Source: JAFDZV01 sp966128725
GTDB lineage: Bacteria; Bacteroidota; Ignavibacteria; OLB7
DNA: 64,000 nucleotides
Direction of reading: 5' to 3'
Assembly (NCBI GenBank): GCA_966128725.1
Contig: CBHYLN010000003.1
Span: 1 to 64,000, forward strand
In this document: one piece after another, positions 54,350 through 62,476 of the stretch
Layout of the letters: each line of letters opens with the position of its first letter
How positions within the stretch are numbered: position 1 is the first letter of the stretch
Made by a program: the position numbers and the translations under genes
Notes under the pieces: model-generated
What the model was told of the DNA's origin: nothing
The model's database searches: none
Seen by the model: the letters and a program-made list of their open reading frames with translations, nothing else

Positions 54350-55228
54350 ATGAACGACGAGACTATCCAACACGCATACACACACTGCCGAAGGGTAACG
54401 CTGAAACATGCAAAAACCTTCTACTTCGCATCGCTCTTTCTGCCGATCGCAAAACGCAACGCGTGTTATGCCGTGTACGCCTTCTGCCGCTACGTGGATG
54501 ACCTTATCGACAACAGCGTGACACAAACAGGCACCGAGGACAGGACCGCCCTGGCCTGCGTCATCGAGCAATGGCAATCGCAGTTGGACATGGTGTACGC
54601 CGGGGCGACCGTCACAACGCCGGTGATGACGGCCTGGGCCGACACATTGCGCCGATTCTCGATCGAACGCACGCTGCCCGACGAGCTGATCGCGGGGGTG
54701 ATGACGGATCTGCGCGACTCGGTACGTTTCGACACTTTCGATCAGCTCTACGACTACTGCTACAAGGTTGCCGCTGTGGTTGGTTTGATGACAAGCGCCA
54801 TCTTCGGCCTTCGGGATCAATCGGCACGGGCCCACGCTGTTGATCTGGGGATCGCGATGCAGCTTACCAACATCCTGCGCGATATCAACGAGGACTTCCG
54901 CAACAACAGGATCTACATTCCCCGGGAGGACCTCGATCGATTCGGTGTGGATGAGCGCTGCATCGGCTCACGAACGGTAAATCCGGCATTCCGCAGGATG
55001 ATGCAGTTCCAGATAGCGCGGGCGCACGAGTACTACAACAGCGCCGATGTCGGCATCGGAATGCTGGAGCCCGACAGCCGCCTGACCGTGAAATTGATGA
55101 GCCACAACTATCGCCGCATTCTGAACGTGATCGAGCGCAACGGCTACGATGTGTTCTCACAACGGGCGTCGGTGCCGCTGCACCGAAAACTCCTCACCGT
55201 TCCCACGCTCTGGTACGCAACACGCTGA
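54350..55228 (+). CDS. crtB: Phytoene/squalene synthase family protein (CrtB-like)
   Basis: The enzyme condenses two isoprenyl diphosphates head to head. The 292-residue reading from 54350 (MNDETIQHAYTHCRR; 54332 and 54338 are alternatives) shows both Asp-rich motifs: FCRYVDDLIDN and NILRDINEDFRNNRIYIP. The DYCYKVAAVVGLM segment is typical. Family members make phytoene (CrtB) or hydroxysqualene/squalene (HpnC/HpnD). A CrtA-like carotenoid oxygenase gene 3 kb away supports a carotenoid role, but no desaturase or cyclase of that pathway is in the window. Confidence 0.85.
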   Translation: MNDETIQHAYTHCRRVTLKHAKTFYFASLFLPIAKRNACYAVYAFCRYVDDLIDNSVTQTGTEDRTALACVIEQWQSQLDMVYAGATVTTPVMTAWADTLRRFSIERTLPDELIAGVMTDLRDSVRFDTFDQLYDYCYKVAAVVGLMTSAIFGLRDQSARAHAVDLGIAMQLTNILRDINEDFRNNRIYIPREDLDRFGVDERCIGSRTVNPAFRRMMQFQIARAHEYYNSADVGIGMLEPDSRLTVKLMSHNYRRILNVIERNGYDVFSQRASVPLHRKLLTVPTLWYATR

Positions 55229-55270
55229 ACCGCGGGCCTCTATCAGCCTGTTGAAATACCTACAGGCCCT

Positions 55271-55345
55271 CAGGCTGTTCAACAACAGTGGTCTGCAAGG
55301 CGGCCGGGCAGGCCAACGCCGCGGATGGCGTTGGTCAACAGCCTG
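55271..55345. terminator. Composite palindrome between convergent genes
   Basis: CAGGCTGTT (55271-55279) pairs with AACAGCCTG (55337-55345), enclosing a strong inner hairpin CCAACGCC-GCGGAT-GGCGTTGG (55313-55334). It lies between the crtB and rodZ genes and may terminate both. A partial copy (CAGCCTGTTGAA, 55244-55255) precedes it. Confidence 0.6.
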
Positions 55346-56497
55346 CTAGTGCTGAGGTGGTTGCGCCGTACGGATCTCCGTTGGTGTCAGCAACCGAATG
55401 GTCGACTGGCGCGCCGGACGCCTGGGTTTGCGCGTGGTCTGCGACGGCTTCGCCGGCGTTGTGCTGGTACGCGTGGTAGTTGTTGTTGCCGCCGGGCGCG
55501 TGGTTGTTGCGGGCTTCGGGGCTGTTGCAGGTCGCACCGCGGGCTTTGCCGCTGGGCGCGTTGCCGGAGCCTGCTGTACCGGCGCTGCCGGCGGCGGCGC
55601 TGCCGGTGCGGCCGTTGCTGGCTTCCGGCCCGGGGTTGCCCTGCGTACGCCGTTTGCGTCGATGGTCTGATTACGAATGCTGGTGCGCAATGGGCCAAGC
55701 GCCCCAAGCTTCCGTTCGTTCAACGAAAGCTGAAGACCGCCGGCATTGCCAAGCGAAAGCTTGAATGTTTCGGCGGCACGCCACGTGCGCACCGAACCAC
55801 TGTCCATCGTGCCGGTTTCGCTCCGCTTCCCGTCCATCACGATCGCGAACCAGATTTTCGCCGTGGCGCGCCCTTCAAGCGTCAGGCTGTCATCGGCGGC
55901 ACCCGGCGTGCCGGCATCGGCTGCCACGGAATCACCCTCGCCTTCACCATCGCCGCGCGAAAGGATGCGCGTTGAGGTACCCGCACTGTCGGCGGAACCG
56001 GCGCCCTGCGAATGGCCGCCCTTGTTGTTGAAGAAGATGTAGTACGCACCAACCAGCAACAACAGGCCAACAGCGGAACCGATCAACCACGTTGTCAGCC
56101 TGGTACCACCAAGCTTTATCCCCCCACCCTGCGACAAGCGGTTCAGAAAATCGCTATAGGTTTTCCTGTCGCCGTCGGACAGGTTGGAGGCCGGTGGCGC
56201 GTGAGTTGAGCGCTGCCACAACGGCCGGCGCGCCTCGGCATCAACCGGCTCCGGCTGTGCGGGCGGCGGTGGAGGCGAGTACTCAGGCAATTGCTGCAAG
56301 AGCTCGTCGGCCGCGACGCCCACACATTTCGCGAATTCCCGAACAAACAGACGACGGTGCGACTCCGGTACAATCGTCAGGTCATCCTGCTCGATCGCCT
56401 GGATAAATTTTGGTTGGATGTACGTCCGCCGTGCGACGTCACCGATCGACATCCCGTTCGCTTCGCGCGCGTTGTGCAATCGCTGGCCAAGGGTCAT
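55346..56497 (-). CDS. rodZ: RodZ-like cytoskeletal/HTH membrane protein
   Basis: The N-terminal 70 residues are the RodZ helix-turn-helix (MTLGQRLHNAREANGMSIGD, VARRTYIQPKFIQAIEQDD) that binds MreB. A Pro-rich stretch, a transmembrane helix (TWLIGSAVGLLLLVGAYYIF) and a DUF4115-like beta domain (AKIWFAIVMDGKRSETGTM, SVRTWRAAETFKLSLGNAGG) follow. After the domain, about 100 residues are an Ala/Pro/Thr/Arg-rich tail (PATRPAAKPAVRPATAPKPA) that is longer than I expect. It links the cytoskeleton to cell-wall synthesis. No mreB or PBP2 gene is adjacent. Confidence 0.85.
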   Translation of the reverse strand: MTLGQRLHNAREANGMSIGDVARRTYIQPKFIQAIEQDDLTIVPESHRRLFVREFAKCVGVAADELLQQLPEYSPPPPPAQPEPVDAEARRPLWQRSTHAPPASNLSDGDRKTYSDFLNRLSQGGGIKLGGTRLTTWLIGSAVGLLLLVGAYYIFFNNKGGHSQGAGSADSAGTSTRILSRGDGEGEGDSVAADAGTPGAADDSLTLEGRATAKIWFAIVMDGKRSETGTMDSGSVRTWRAAETFKLSLGNAGGLQLSLNERKLGALGPLRTSIRNQTIDANGVRRATPGRKPATAAPAAPPPAAPVQQAPATRPAAKPAVRPATAPKPATTTRPAATTTTTRTSTTPAKPSQTTRKPRRPARQSTIRLLTPTEIRTAQPPQH

Positions 56498-56668
56498 GAA
56501 GGGAAACCATCGAAGTGAAGAGTTGCTGCCTGAGGATAGGCTGAGAAGCTACTACCGAGTGGGAATCAAATTCAAGACAACGGGCACTATTCTCAAAATA
56601 ATAGTCGCGGGATCGGCGTGATGTGCCGCATTGGATCACCGGAAGGCGATCGGCGCGGCCCTGCTGGG

Positions 56669-58411
56669 TCAGGCGCCCTCGGCCGGGCAGCGGCGCAGCG
56701 CAACAATCGTGATATCGTCGGACTGGGGTGCTTCGCCCACAAAGACGCACAGGTCGTCGCGCAAACGTTGCAGTGCCTCGGACGCCGAACCCACGGCGCG
56801 CTGCTCGAACAACGCCCGAAGCCGGGCCTCGCCGTATTCATCCAACCTGGCGTTAAACGCCTCGCTTACGCCGTCGGTGTACATCACCAGCAGATCGCCC
56901 GGCGCAAAGCGGACAACGCCGACATCGTACGGTATCAACGAGGGCATGATCCCGAGGATCACCCCTCCCTGATCCAGACTCACCACGCCGTCGCTCTTGA
57001 ACAGCAACGGCGGGTTATGGCCGGCGTTCACGTATGCAAGCACGTTCGAGGCTGGATCGAGCAGACAGAAGAAGGCCGTGATGAACTTGTCGGGGGCCGT
57101 ATTCTGATAGATCACATCGTTGATGCGGCTCACCAGTTCGTCCAACGGCAGGCTCAGTTGCGACAGGGCTCGCACCGCGGCCTGCACGCTGGCCATCAGC
57201 AACGAGGCCGGCGTGCCCTTGCCGCTGACATCGGCGATTGTCAGCAGCACCCGGCCGTCGGCCAGTTCAATCGTATCGTAGCAATCACCGCCAACCTGCT
57301 GTGTCGGGATGGTTTGCCCGGCAATCTCGAACCCGTCGATTGCCGGAAGCGTCCGTGGCAGCAACGCCTGCTGGATTTCGGCGGCGATACGGAGATCTTC
57401 CTCCAAGCGCTCCTTGACGATCATCTCGTCCAGCATGCGCGCGCTTTCCAGGGCACCAATTGCCAGATTGGCCAACGACGAAAGGTACTCCAGATCCTCG
57501 TCATCGATATCGTATCGCAACCTGGCGCCCACCAGCAGCAGGCCTCGCAGGGCACCCTGTGTCTCCATCGGAATGGTTGCCCGCACGCCCATATCGTACA
57601 GGGTTGCCTCCCGTTCGTTGAGCCCTTCACGCTGATTGAATACCCGCATCCCCCAGCCCGCAACAATGGTCAGCACTTCCGTTGGGAAGGTCTGGGCGAA
57701 ACGATGATTGACAACCATCGCGTAGCCGCTGCCTTCGTTCAGCGCAACGGCGAATCGCGAGATGGTCATCTCGCCCATCAGCGTGTACCCCAGCAATCGG
57801 AGGATGGCTCCGCGATCAAGCAGGGCGTTGAACTCGCGCACTGCCTCGAACAGCGATCGCAGGCGATGCACGCGGCGCTCCAGCCGGCGATTTGTATCGT
57901 GGAGCACGCCGCGCGCGCGGCAGGCCACCAGCGCCATTGCCGTGATCGCGCACACCAGCAACGCGTAGCTGCGCGCCTCGGCGTCCGGTATGGTTCGCAC
58001 CATCGGCGCGCCAAGCACAAGGATGGCCACAATACCATCCAACGATGCAATTGGCATCACGTGCTCAACCCGCGCACGCGCGAAGGCTGCGGCATCCGCA
58101 TCCGAAAGGCCCGCGCCCTCCAGCGTGTACAGGCCGTGGCGCCGATGATGGTCCCACGCAAAGGTCAGCCCCGCAAGATCGGCCCCGCTGCCCTTGACGA
58201 TCGCCACGGCGAATGTGCCGTCATCGGCCGGCAACGCCACCGCCGCACGGCCCAGGCCCAGCTTCCCCATCAACGACAGAAGCACGTTGTTGAAGATCAC
58301 CGTGTCCGAATCGCATTCGATCAGGTGGCGACTGTAATCCAACAACGCGCGCAGATCGTATGCCGAGGCGGCTGTAAGCAGCGGTTGATCGGGTGTCATC
58401 ATCAAGAACAA
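56669..58411 (-). CDS. GAF-domain SpoIIE-type PP2C phosphatase
   Basis: The 580-residue protein has two GAF-like domains: the first about residues 20-170, the second after a coiled helix (NRRLERRVHRLRSLFEAVRE). A helical linker (MIVKERLEEDLRIAAEIQQA) then leads to a PP2C/SpoIIE domain (TQQVGGDCYDTIE, TIADVSGKGTPASLLM, VMYTDGVSEAFN, SDDITIVAL). The metal-binding Asp residues are intact. It has no transmembrane segments, unlike the phosphatase at 10882-13011, so it may sense a soluble ligand. No STAS or kinase gene is adjacent. The start could also be 58402 or 58399. Confidence 0.9.
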   Translation of the reverse strand: MFLMMTPDQPLLTAASAYDLRALLDYSRHLIECDSDTVIFNNVLLSLMGKLGLGRAAVALPADDGTFAVAIVKGSGADLAGLTFAWDHHRRHGLYTLEGAGLSDADAAAFARARVEHVMPIASLDGIVAILVLGAPMVRTIPDAEARSYALLVCAITAMALVACRARGVLHDTNRRLERRVHRLRSLFEAVREFNALLDRGAILRLLGYTLMGEMTISRFAVALNEGSGYAMVVNHRFAQTFPTEVLTIVAGWGMRVFNQREGLNEREATLYDMGVRATIPMETQGALRGLLLVGARLRYDIDDEDLEYLSSLANLAIGALESARMLDEMIVKERLEEDLRIAAEIQQALLPRTLPAIDGFEIAGQTIPTQQVGGDCYDTIELADGRVLLTIADVSGKGTPASLLMASVQAAVRALSQLSLPLDELVSRINDVIYQNTAPDKFITAFFCLLDPASNVLAYVNAGHNPPLLFKSDGVVSLDQGGVILGIMPSLIPYDVGVVRFAPGDLLVMYTDGVSEAFNARLDEYGEARLRALFEQRAVGSASEALQRLRDDLCVFVGEAPQSDDITIVALRRCPAEGA

Positions 58412-58471
58412 CGGGTACTAATGGGAGCAGGTATGCACATTCGTGCCAACGATCGCATCGTCATCGCGATG

Positions 58472-59164
58472 CTACATCTGGCCAAACTCGTCCAGCACGG
58501 CAAAGCGTGCAAACAGATCCTCGCGATACCAGCGCTCATCGCGCGTTCGGCGCACCACATCACGATGTGGCGCATCGCCGTACGCAAACTCGCGTACGGC
58601 ATCGGCGCTTTCCCACACCGACAAGGTGGCCTGCCGAACAAACGGCAGCTCGCCTATGCCAATCGAGCGTTGCAATCCGCGAGCGCCCGCCAATGCGGCG
58701 CTCACCGCCGGCACACTCCGCCAGAACCTGCGAAGCCTGCTGGGACGTATCGTGGCTCGCGTGAGCACGGCTACCCGACCGCCCGTATCGCCCAACCGGG
58801 CCACAGCGGGCAGGAATGGATTGTGCCCATCCCACGCACCATGCGCGGCCGCCGTTTGCAGACACACGCTCCACTGGCTGATGGCACGACGCCCGTATCG
58901 CCGCATGAAACGCGAGTTGGCCAGGAACGAATGCGCATCATCACGGCTGTTCCACACGGCCAGCAGCGCATAACGATCCCAATCGGGCGCAAGCGTAAAT
59001 CCGATGCCCCGACCCGACCCCATCAGGCGACTGAAACGCAGGCCCTGTACATGCCGGAGCAATGGGCGCGCCAGGGCCATCTGCGCCAGCGCCCACGCCC
59101 GGGCACGCGGCGGGAATCGGAACACTGTAACGGTCGTAATCGGTGATTGTTTCTCTTCTGACAT
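58472..59164 (-). CDS. Spheroidene monooxygenase-like protein (CrtA-like)
   Basis: The 230-residue chain matches CrtA-type proteins: GSGRGIGFTLAPDWDRYALL, AVWNSRDDAHSF, AHGAWDGHNPFLP, VAVLTRATIRPSRLRRFWRS, IGIGELPFVRQATLSVWES and WYREDLFARFAVL. In purple bacteria CrtA adds a keto group to spheroidene. Homologues in other bacteria may oxidise other carotenoids. The crtB-like gene lies about 3 kb away on the other strand, supporting a carotenoid role. The start at 59164 (MSEEKQSPITTVTVFRF) fits the family. Confidence 0.85.
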   Translation of the reverse strand: MSEEKQSPITTVTVFRFPPRARAWALAQMALARPLLRHVQGLRFSRLMGSGRGIGFTLAPDWDRYALLAVWNSRDDAHSFLANSRFMRRYGRRAISQWSVCLQTAAAHGAWDGHNPFLPAVARLGDTGGRVAVLTRATIRPSRLRRFWRSVPAVSAALAGARGLQRSIGIGELPFVRQATLSVWESADAVREFAYGDAPHRDVVRRTRDERWYREDLFARFAVLDEFGQM

Positions 59165-59216
59165 GTGAACATGGAAAACTCACCGGCCGATCAATCGGTT
59201 CCAGCGTCGCGCGCCA

Positions 59217-60449
59217 CTACCGTGCCAACGCCACATGCCGCGAGGCCATCCCACGCACACGGCTGTATTCGCTTATGAACGCACGCGCCACCGCCGCGTT
59301 CTTGATGATCAACAGATTCTCATCGTTGTCGCCGGCAGCCGAGGCCGTGAAGTTATAGCTTCCAAGAATTGTCCACTGCCCATCCACGATGATCACCTTG
59401 TGGTGCAGCATTGCGTTGTTGCCGTCGGGCAGCACGGTGATACCCGCACGTGCAAGGCGCGCGGATTGCGACCCACGCCCATCGGCGTTGCGCGCCTCGA
59501 CAACGCCTTCAACAGCAACACCGCGAACATGCGCGGCAATCATCGCGCCGCCGATCGCGGTATCGGTAAAGCTGAAGGCCATGAACCGAATCTCGCGACG
59601 CGCTGAACGAAGTATGCGCACAACCTTTGGCGCAACATCGTCCTCCGGAGCAAAGTAGTTGTAGATATCGATGTTGCCCAGGCGAACCTGCGTGTGCGGC
59701 GTGTTCGACGGGGAACGCGGACCAAACTTCCGGCCGACGAACATTTCACTGAACTCGCGTGCGTAGTTCTCGGCGAGCTCGGCCGATCGGATCACCACGG
59801 CATTGTTGTTGTTCCGGTAGGCACAGTTATCAGTGGTGTTGAAGGAGCCCGTCCATACGGCCGCGGAATCGGCAACGAGGAACTTGTTGTGCATGAAGGC
59901 CGAGCGGCCGTCGAACACCACGGGGATCCCAGCGGCCATCACGCGCTGCATCTGCGGATTGTCGCGATAATCGGCGTCGGCCACCAGGCGCACAACAACA
60001 CCGCGACGTTTGGCCGCGATCAGCGCATCGGCAATCCTGTCGGACTCCAGCTCGAACAGCGCGCAATCCAGGCGCCTGCGGGCAGCGCCGATGAAACGCA
60101 CGGCATGGCGATCGATGTTACCGGTATCCTTGCGGCCAACGTCCGGATTGTTCCGGTAGGCGTTGCTGAAGTACACATCGATGCCGCCGCCGGCGACACC
60201 CTGTCCGGCGGGCCTGGCTGCGTTAAGCGGATGAACGGCGGGCGATGTGCTATCCGGCACCTCGGATGCTGTCTGGGGCTCCTCGGAGGAGTCGTACACG
60301 GCCTCGTCGTTGGCCAGCGTGGTATCGCCCAGCACGGTTCGGATTTCCTTGATCCTATCCTGTGCCCCCTCCCGACAGCCCGGCAGCCCGCCCAGCGCCA
60401 CGGCAAGCGCGACATACGCCAACAGTTGAACCCGCCAACAGCATCTCAT
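59217..60449 (-). CDS. Phospholipase D-fold lipoprotein
   Basis: A lipobox (LGGLPGCREG) near residue 25 follows a signal peptide, so this is an envelope lipoprotein. Two HKD motifs define the phospholipase D superfamily: MHNKFLVADSAAVWTGSFN and LHHKVIIVDGQWTILGSYN. Both catalytic His and Lys are present, so the enzyme should be active on phosphodiester bonds, either lipid or nucleic acid. A Ser/Pro/Asp-rich linker lies between the lipobox and the first domain. The start codon overlaps the stop of the upstream small gene (ATGA), indicating translational coupling. Confidence 0.88.
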   Translation of the reverse strand: MRCCWRVQLLAYVALAVALGGLPGCREGAQDRIKEIRTVLGDTTLANDEAVYDSSEEPQTASEVPDSTSPAVHPLNAARPAGQGVAGGGIDVYFSNAYRNNPDVGRKDTGNIDRHAVRFIGAARRRLDCALFELESDRIADALIAAKRRGVVVRLVADADYRDNPQMQRVMAAGIPVVFDGRSAFMHNKFLVADSAAVWTGSFNTTDNCAYRNNNNAVVIRSAELAENYAREFSEMFVGRKFGPRSPSNTPHTQVRLGNIDIYNYFAPEDDVAPKVVRILRSARREIRFMAFSFTDTAIGGAMIAAHVRGVAVEGVVEARNADGRGSQSARLARAGITVLPDGNNAMLHHKVIIVDGQWTILGSYNFTASAAGDNDENLLIIKNAAVARAFISEYSRVRGMASRHVALAR

Positions 60450-60784
60450 TCCATCTCCCCCGGGGAATTGTGGTCATGGTACGGTTGTTCCATGCACAGC
60501 CGATCCATCATCGCAACGTCGCCGCTCCGGTTGATCGCGCGAGCCCGGGCGATCAAACCCCGCGCCTCGTTTTCGGTTCTACACTGGCGCAGACATTGCT
60601 CCAGACGTTGAAGCAAGGCCCGGGCGGCCCGATCGTCCAGATTATCAGTTAATGATTCATCCTGATACACGCGGTCGATCCAGACGGAATGATCCATGAG
60701 AATTGGCGATAACCGGGCTGATTCAAGAGTTTTCGGCCAAGATACGGCAACATGTTCCCGTAACCATTGGGCACGCCGGGCCAT
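60446..60784 (-). CDS. Small protein coupled to the phospholipase D-fold gene
   Basis: The reading from 60784 (MARRAQWLREHVAVSWPKTL) gives 112 residues, mostly helical and charged, with LLQRLEQCLRQCRTENEARG and no known domain. A longer in-frame reading to 60904 is Arg/His-rich and less natural. Its stop codon overlaps the start of the lipoprotein gene by 4 bases (ATGA), the main reason to believe it is real. It might regulate or escort the phosphodiesterase. Confidence 0.45.
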   Translation of the reverse strand: MARRAQWLREHVAVSWPKTLESARLSPILMDHSVWIDRVYQDESLTDNLDDRAARALLQRLEQCLRQCRTENEARGLIARARAINRSGDVAMMDRLCMEQPYHDHNSPGEME

Positions 60785-61039
60785 GGCAGAATGTTGCGAA
60801 TGAAGGCTCGTTGTAACCTTTCGGCGATGTAATTTGTATAGCTGTTGTCTGATTGGCGAAACCTGCCCCTGTTGGAACGGCCACGCGATCAACCGGCATG
60901 ACAATCAAGCGCGACACATAAACCCGTTGAATGTTGTCAGAACCAGTACCGAATGCATAACAACGTTTGGATGTGCCTGCACGCAATTGCAGTCACCTTC
61001 GAACCGACACGATCTCGACGAAGCAATCTCCTGAATCGA

Positions 61040-62203
61040 ATGACGAACCAGCTAGCACGATTGGCCGCAACCCTGTGCCTCGGCATCCTGAGTTATCAGG
61101 GTGTTGCTGCACAAACCACTGGCGAACGGCCACACCCCATCGAAGCGCCAACGCTGAGCGAGCAGACCGTGGCGAAGTTCACCGTGGCCACGCCAAGCTC
61201 CGGTGCCGCTAAGGCCGCCGTGGCGGCATACAGCCGTGTAAACGCCGCGCGTGCATTCACGACGATTATGTCGCAGGAACGCGCAACGGCCGCGCAGGTT
61301 ACCGACGCTCATCTCGATCTCTATCCACAGACCGAATTTCTCCGCATTCTCGCAAGCTCGGGTCGCGCCTCGCTGGTAGCGGCGCCGTTCCATGCACATA
61401 CCAGAGCGGAATCCGGATCGGGCTCGATGCCGGGTGTGCCGTTGGCAACACTCTCGCGCATCTATCGCACCGATTCGTCGGTTACGTCGTTGATCGGATG
61501 GTATCAGTCGGAATACGGTTTTGATTTCCGCACCCACCAGATGCCGCTTGGCAATGCCTCGCCGGACACATTGACGATTGCTCGCGCGGTGAAGCGCATC
61601 GGCAATTCCGTGGTGACCGTGATGATCTGGAACCCAACGTCGACCTCGCGCGGTCGCAGCGCGCAAAGTGTGTCGCTGGCCAAGCGCACCAGCGTGGAGA
61701 TACAGGAGCGCGCCTACAGGCCGCGCCAGGATCTGATTGTGGAAGGGCCGGACGCGGTTGTGGAGCTTACGTGGAAGGTGCCGTTCCGCGACATCATCCA
61801 GCGTATCAGCAGCAAGTATCAGATCGACCCGCATCTGGTTGCCGCATTGGTTCAGCAGGAATCCAACTTCAACCCGAACGCCATGTCCGTCGACAGCGCC
61901 ATGGGGTTGACCCAGATGATTCCCGGCACCGCAGCGATGCTTGGGGTTTCCGATCCAACCAACCCACGCGAAGCGCTCGACGGCGGCGTACGGTACCTGA
62001 AGTCGTTGCTGCGAATGTTCAAGGGCAACGTGGAATACGCGCTTGCGGGATACAACGCCGGCCCCGGCAACGTGCGGAAGTACGGCGGTGTGCCGCCGTT
62101 CTCCGAAACCCGCGACTATGTGCGCCGCATCATGGCCCGATACAAGGAGAAGGCGGGCGGGCAACTTGCGCCGGCCGCCAAGGTTGTGCGCACAAAGATG
62201 TAG
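61040..62203 (+). CDS. Secreted lytic transglycosylase (SLT domain)
   Basis: The start at 61040 (MTNQLARLAATLCLGILSYQ) opens a signal peptide. About 200 residues of unknown type follow, then the SLT domain: YQIDPHLVAALVQQESNFNP with the catalytic Glu, AMGLTQMIPGTAAMLGV, GGVRYLKSLLRMF and YALAGYNAGPGNVRKYGG. This enzyme cleaves glycan strands to give 1,6-anhydromuramyl ends, and helps insertion of machinery or recycling. Length 387 is normal for a soluble or lipo-independent lytic transglycosylase. Confidence 0.92.
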   Translation: MTNQLARLAATLCLGILSYQGVAAQTTGERPHPIEAPTLSEQTVAKFTVATPSSGAAKAAVAAYSRVNAARAFTTIMSQERATAAQVTDAHLDLYPQTEFLRILASSGRASLVAAPFHAHTRAESGSGSMPGVPLATLSRIYRTDSSVTSLIGWYQSEYGFDFRTHQMPLGNASPDTLTIARAVKRIGNSVVTVMIWNPTSTSRGRSAQSVSLAKRTSVEIQERAYRPRQDLIVEGPDAVVELTWKVPFRDIIQRISSKYQIDPHLVAALVQQESNFNPNAMSVDSAMGLTQMIPGTAAMLGVSDPTNPREALDGGVRYLKSLLRMFKGNVEYALAGYNAGPGNVRKYGGVPPFSETRDYVRRIMARYKEKAGGQLAPAAKVVRTKM

Positions 62204-62430
62204 GCGCGCCGCTTGCGCCACCGATATTCGGGTGGGTATCTGGCAGCGCGCCGGCCCACCCGATTGCCCGGCCGCCCGAACCAACCCCACTGCTCTTTCG
62301 CCTGGCACAGGCTTACCGCTGGCTCAGCAAAACGCGCCGCCCATCTCGGCCTTTCCCCCTTGGCCGAAAGGGGCTATGTTGTTGGTCGTTCCCGAACGAG
62401 CCTTATCAGCTCATCCCAGTTCCGAATTTC

Positions 62431-62460
62431 GTGGCGTGGTGCTAACAACTGCCACGCCAC
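62431..62460. terminator. Hairpin between lytic transglycosylase and isomerase genes
   Basis: GTGGCGTGG (62431-62439) pairs with CCACGCCAC (62452-62460) around a 12-base loop, followed by TCGTGTTTGTG. It could end the upstream transcript or lie in the leader of the next gene. Confidence 0.55.
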
Positions 62461-62476
62461 TCGTGTTTGTGAGTCT

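Noticed and set aside
56618..59146. An 842-codon + strand open frame
   Set aside because: It is the antisense shadow of the SpoIIE phosphatase and the CrtA-like gene, both of which show clear family motifs.
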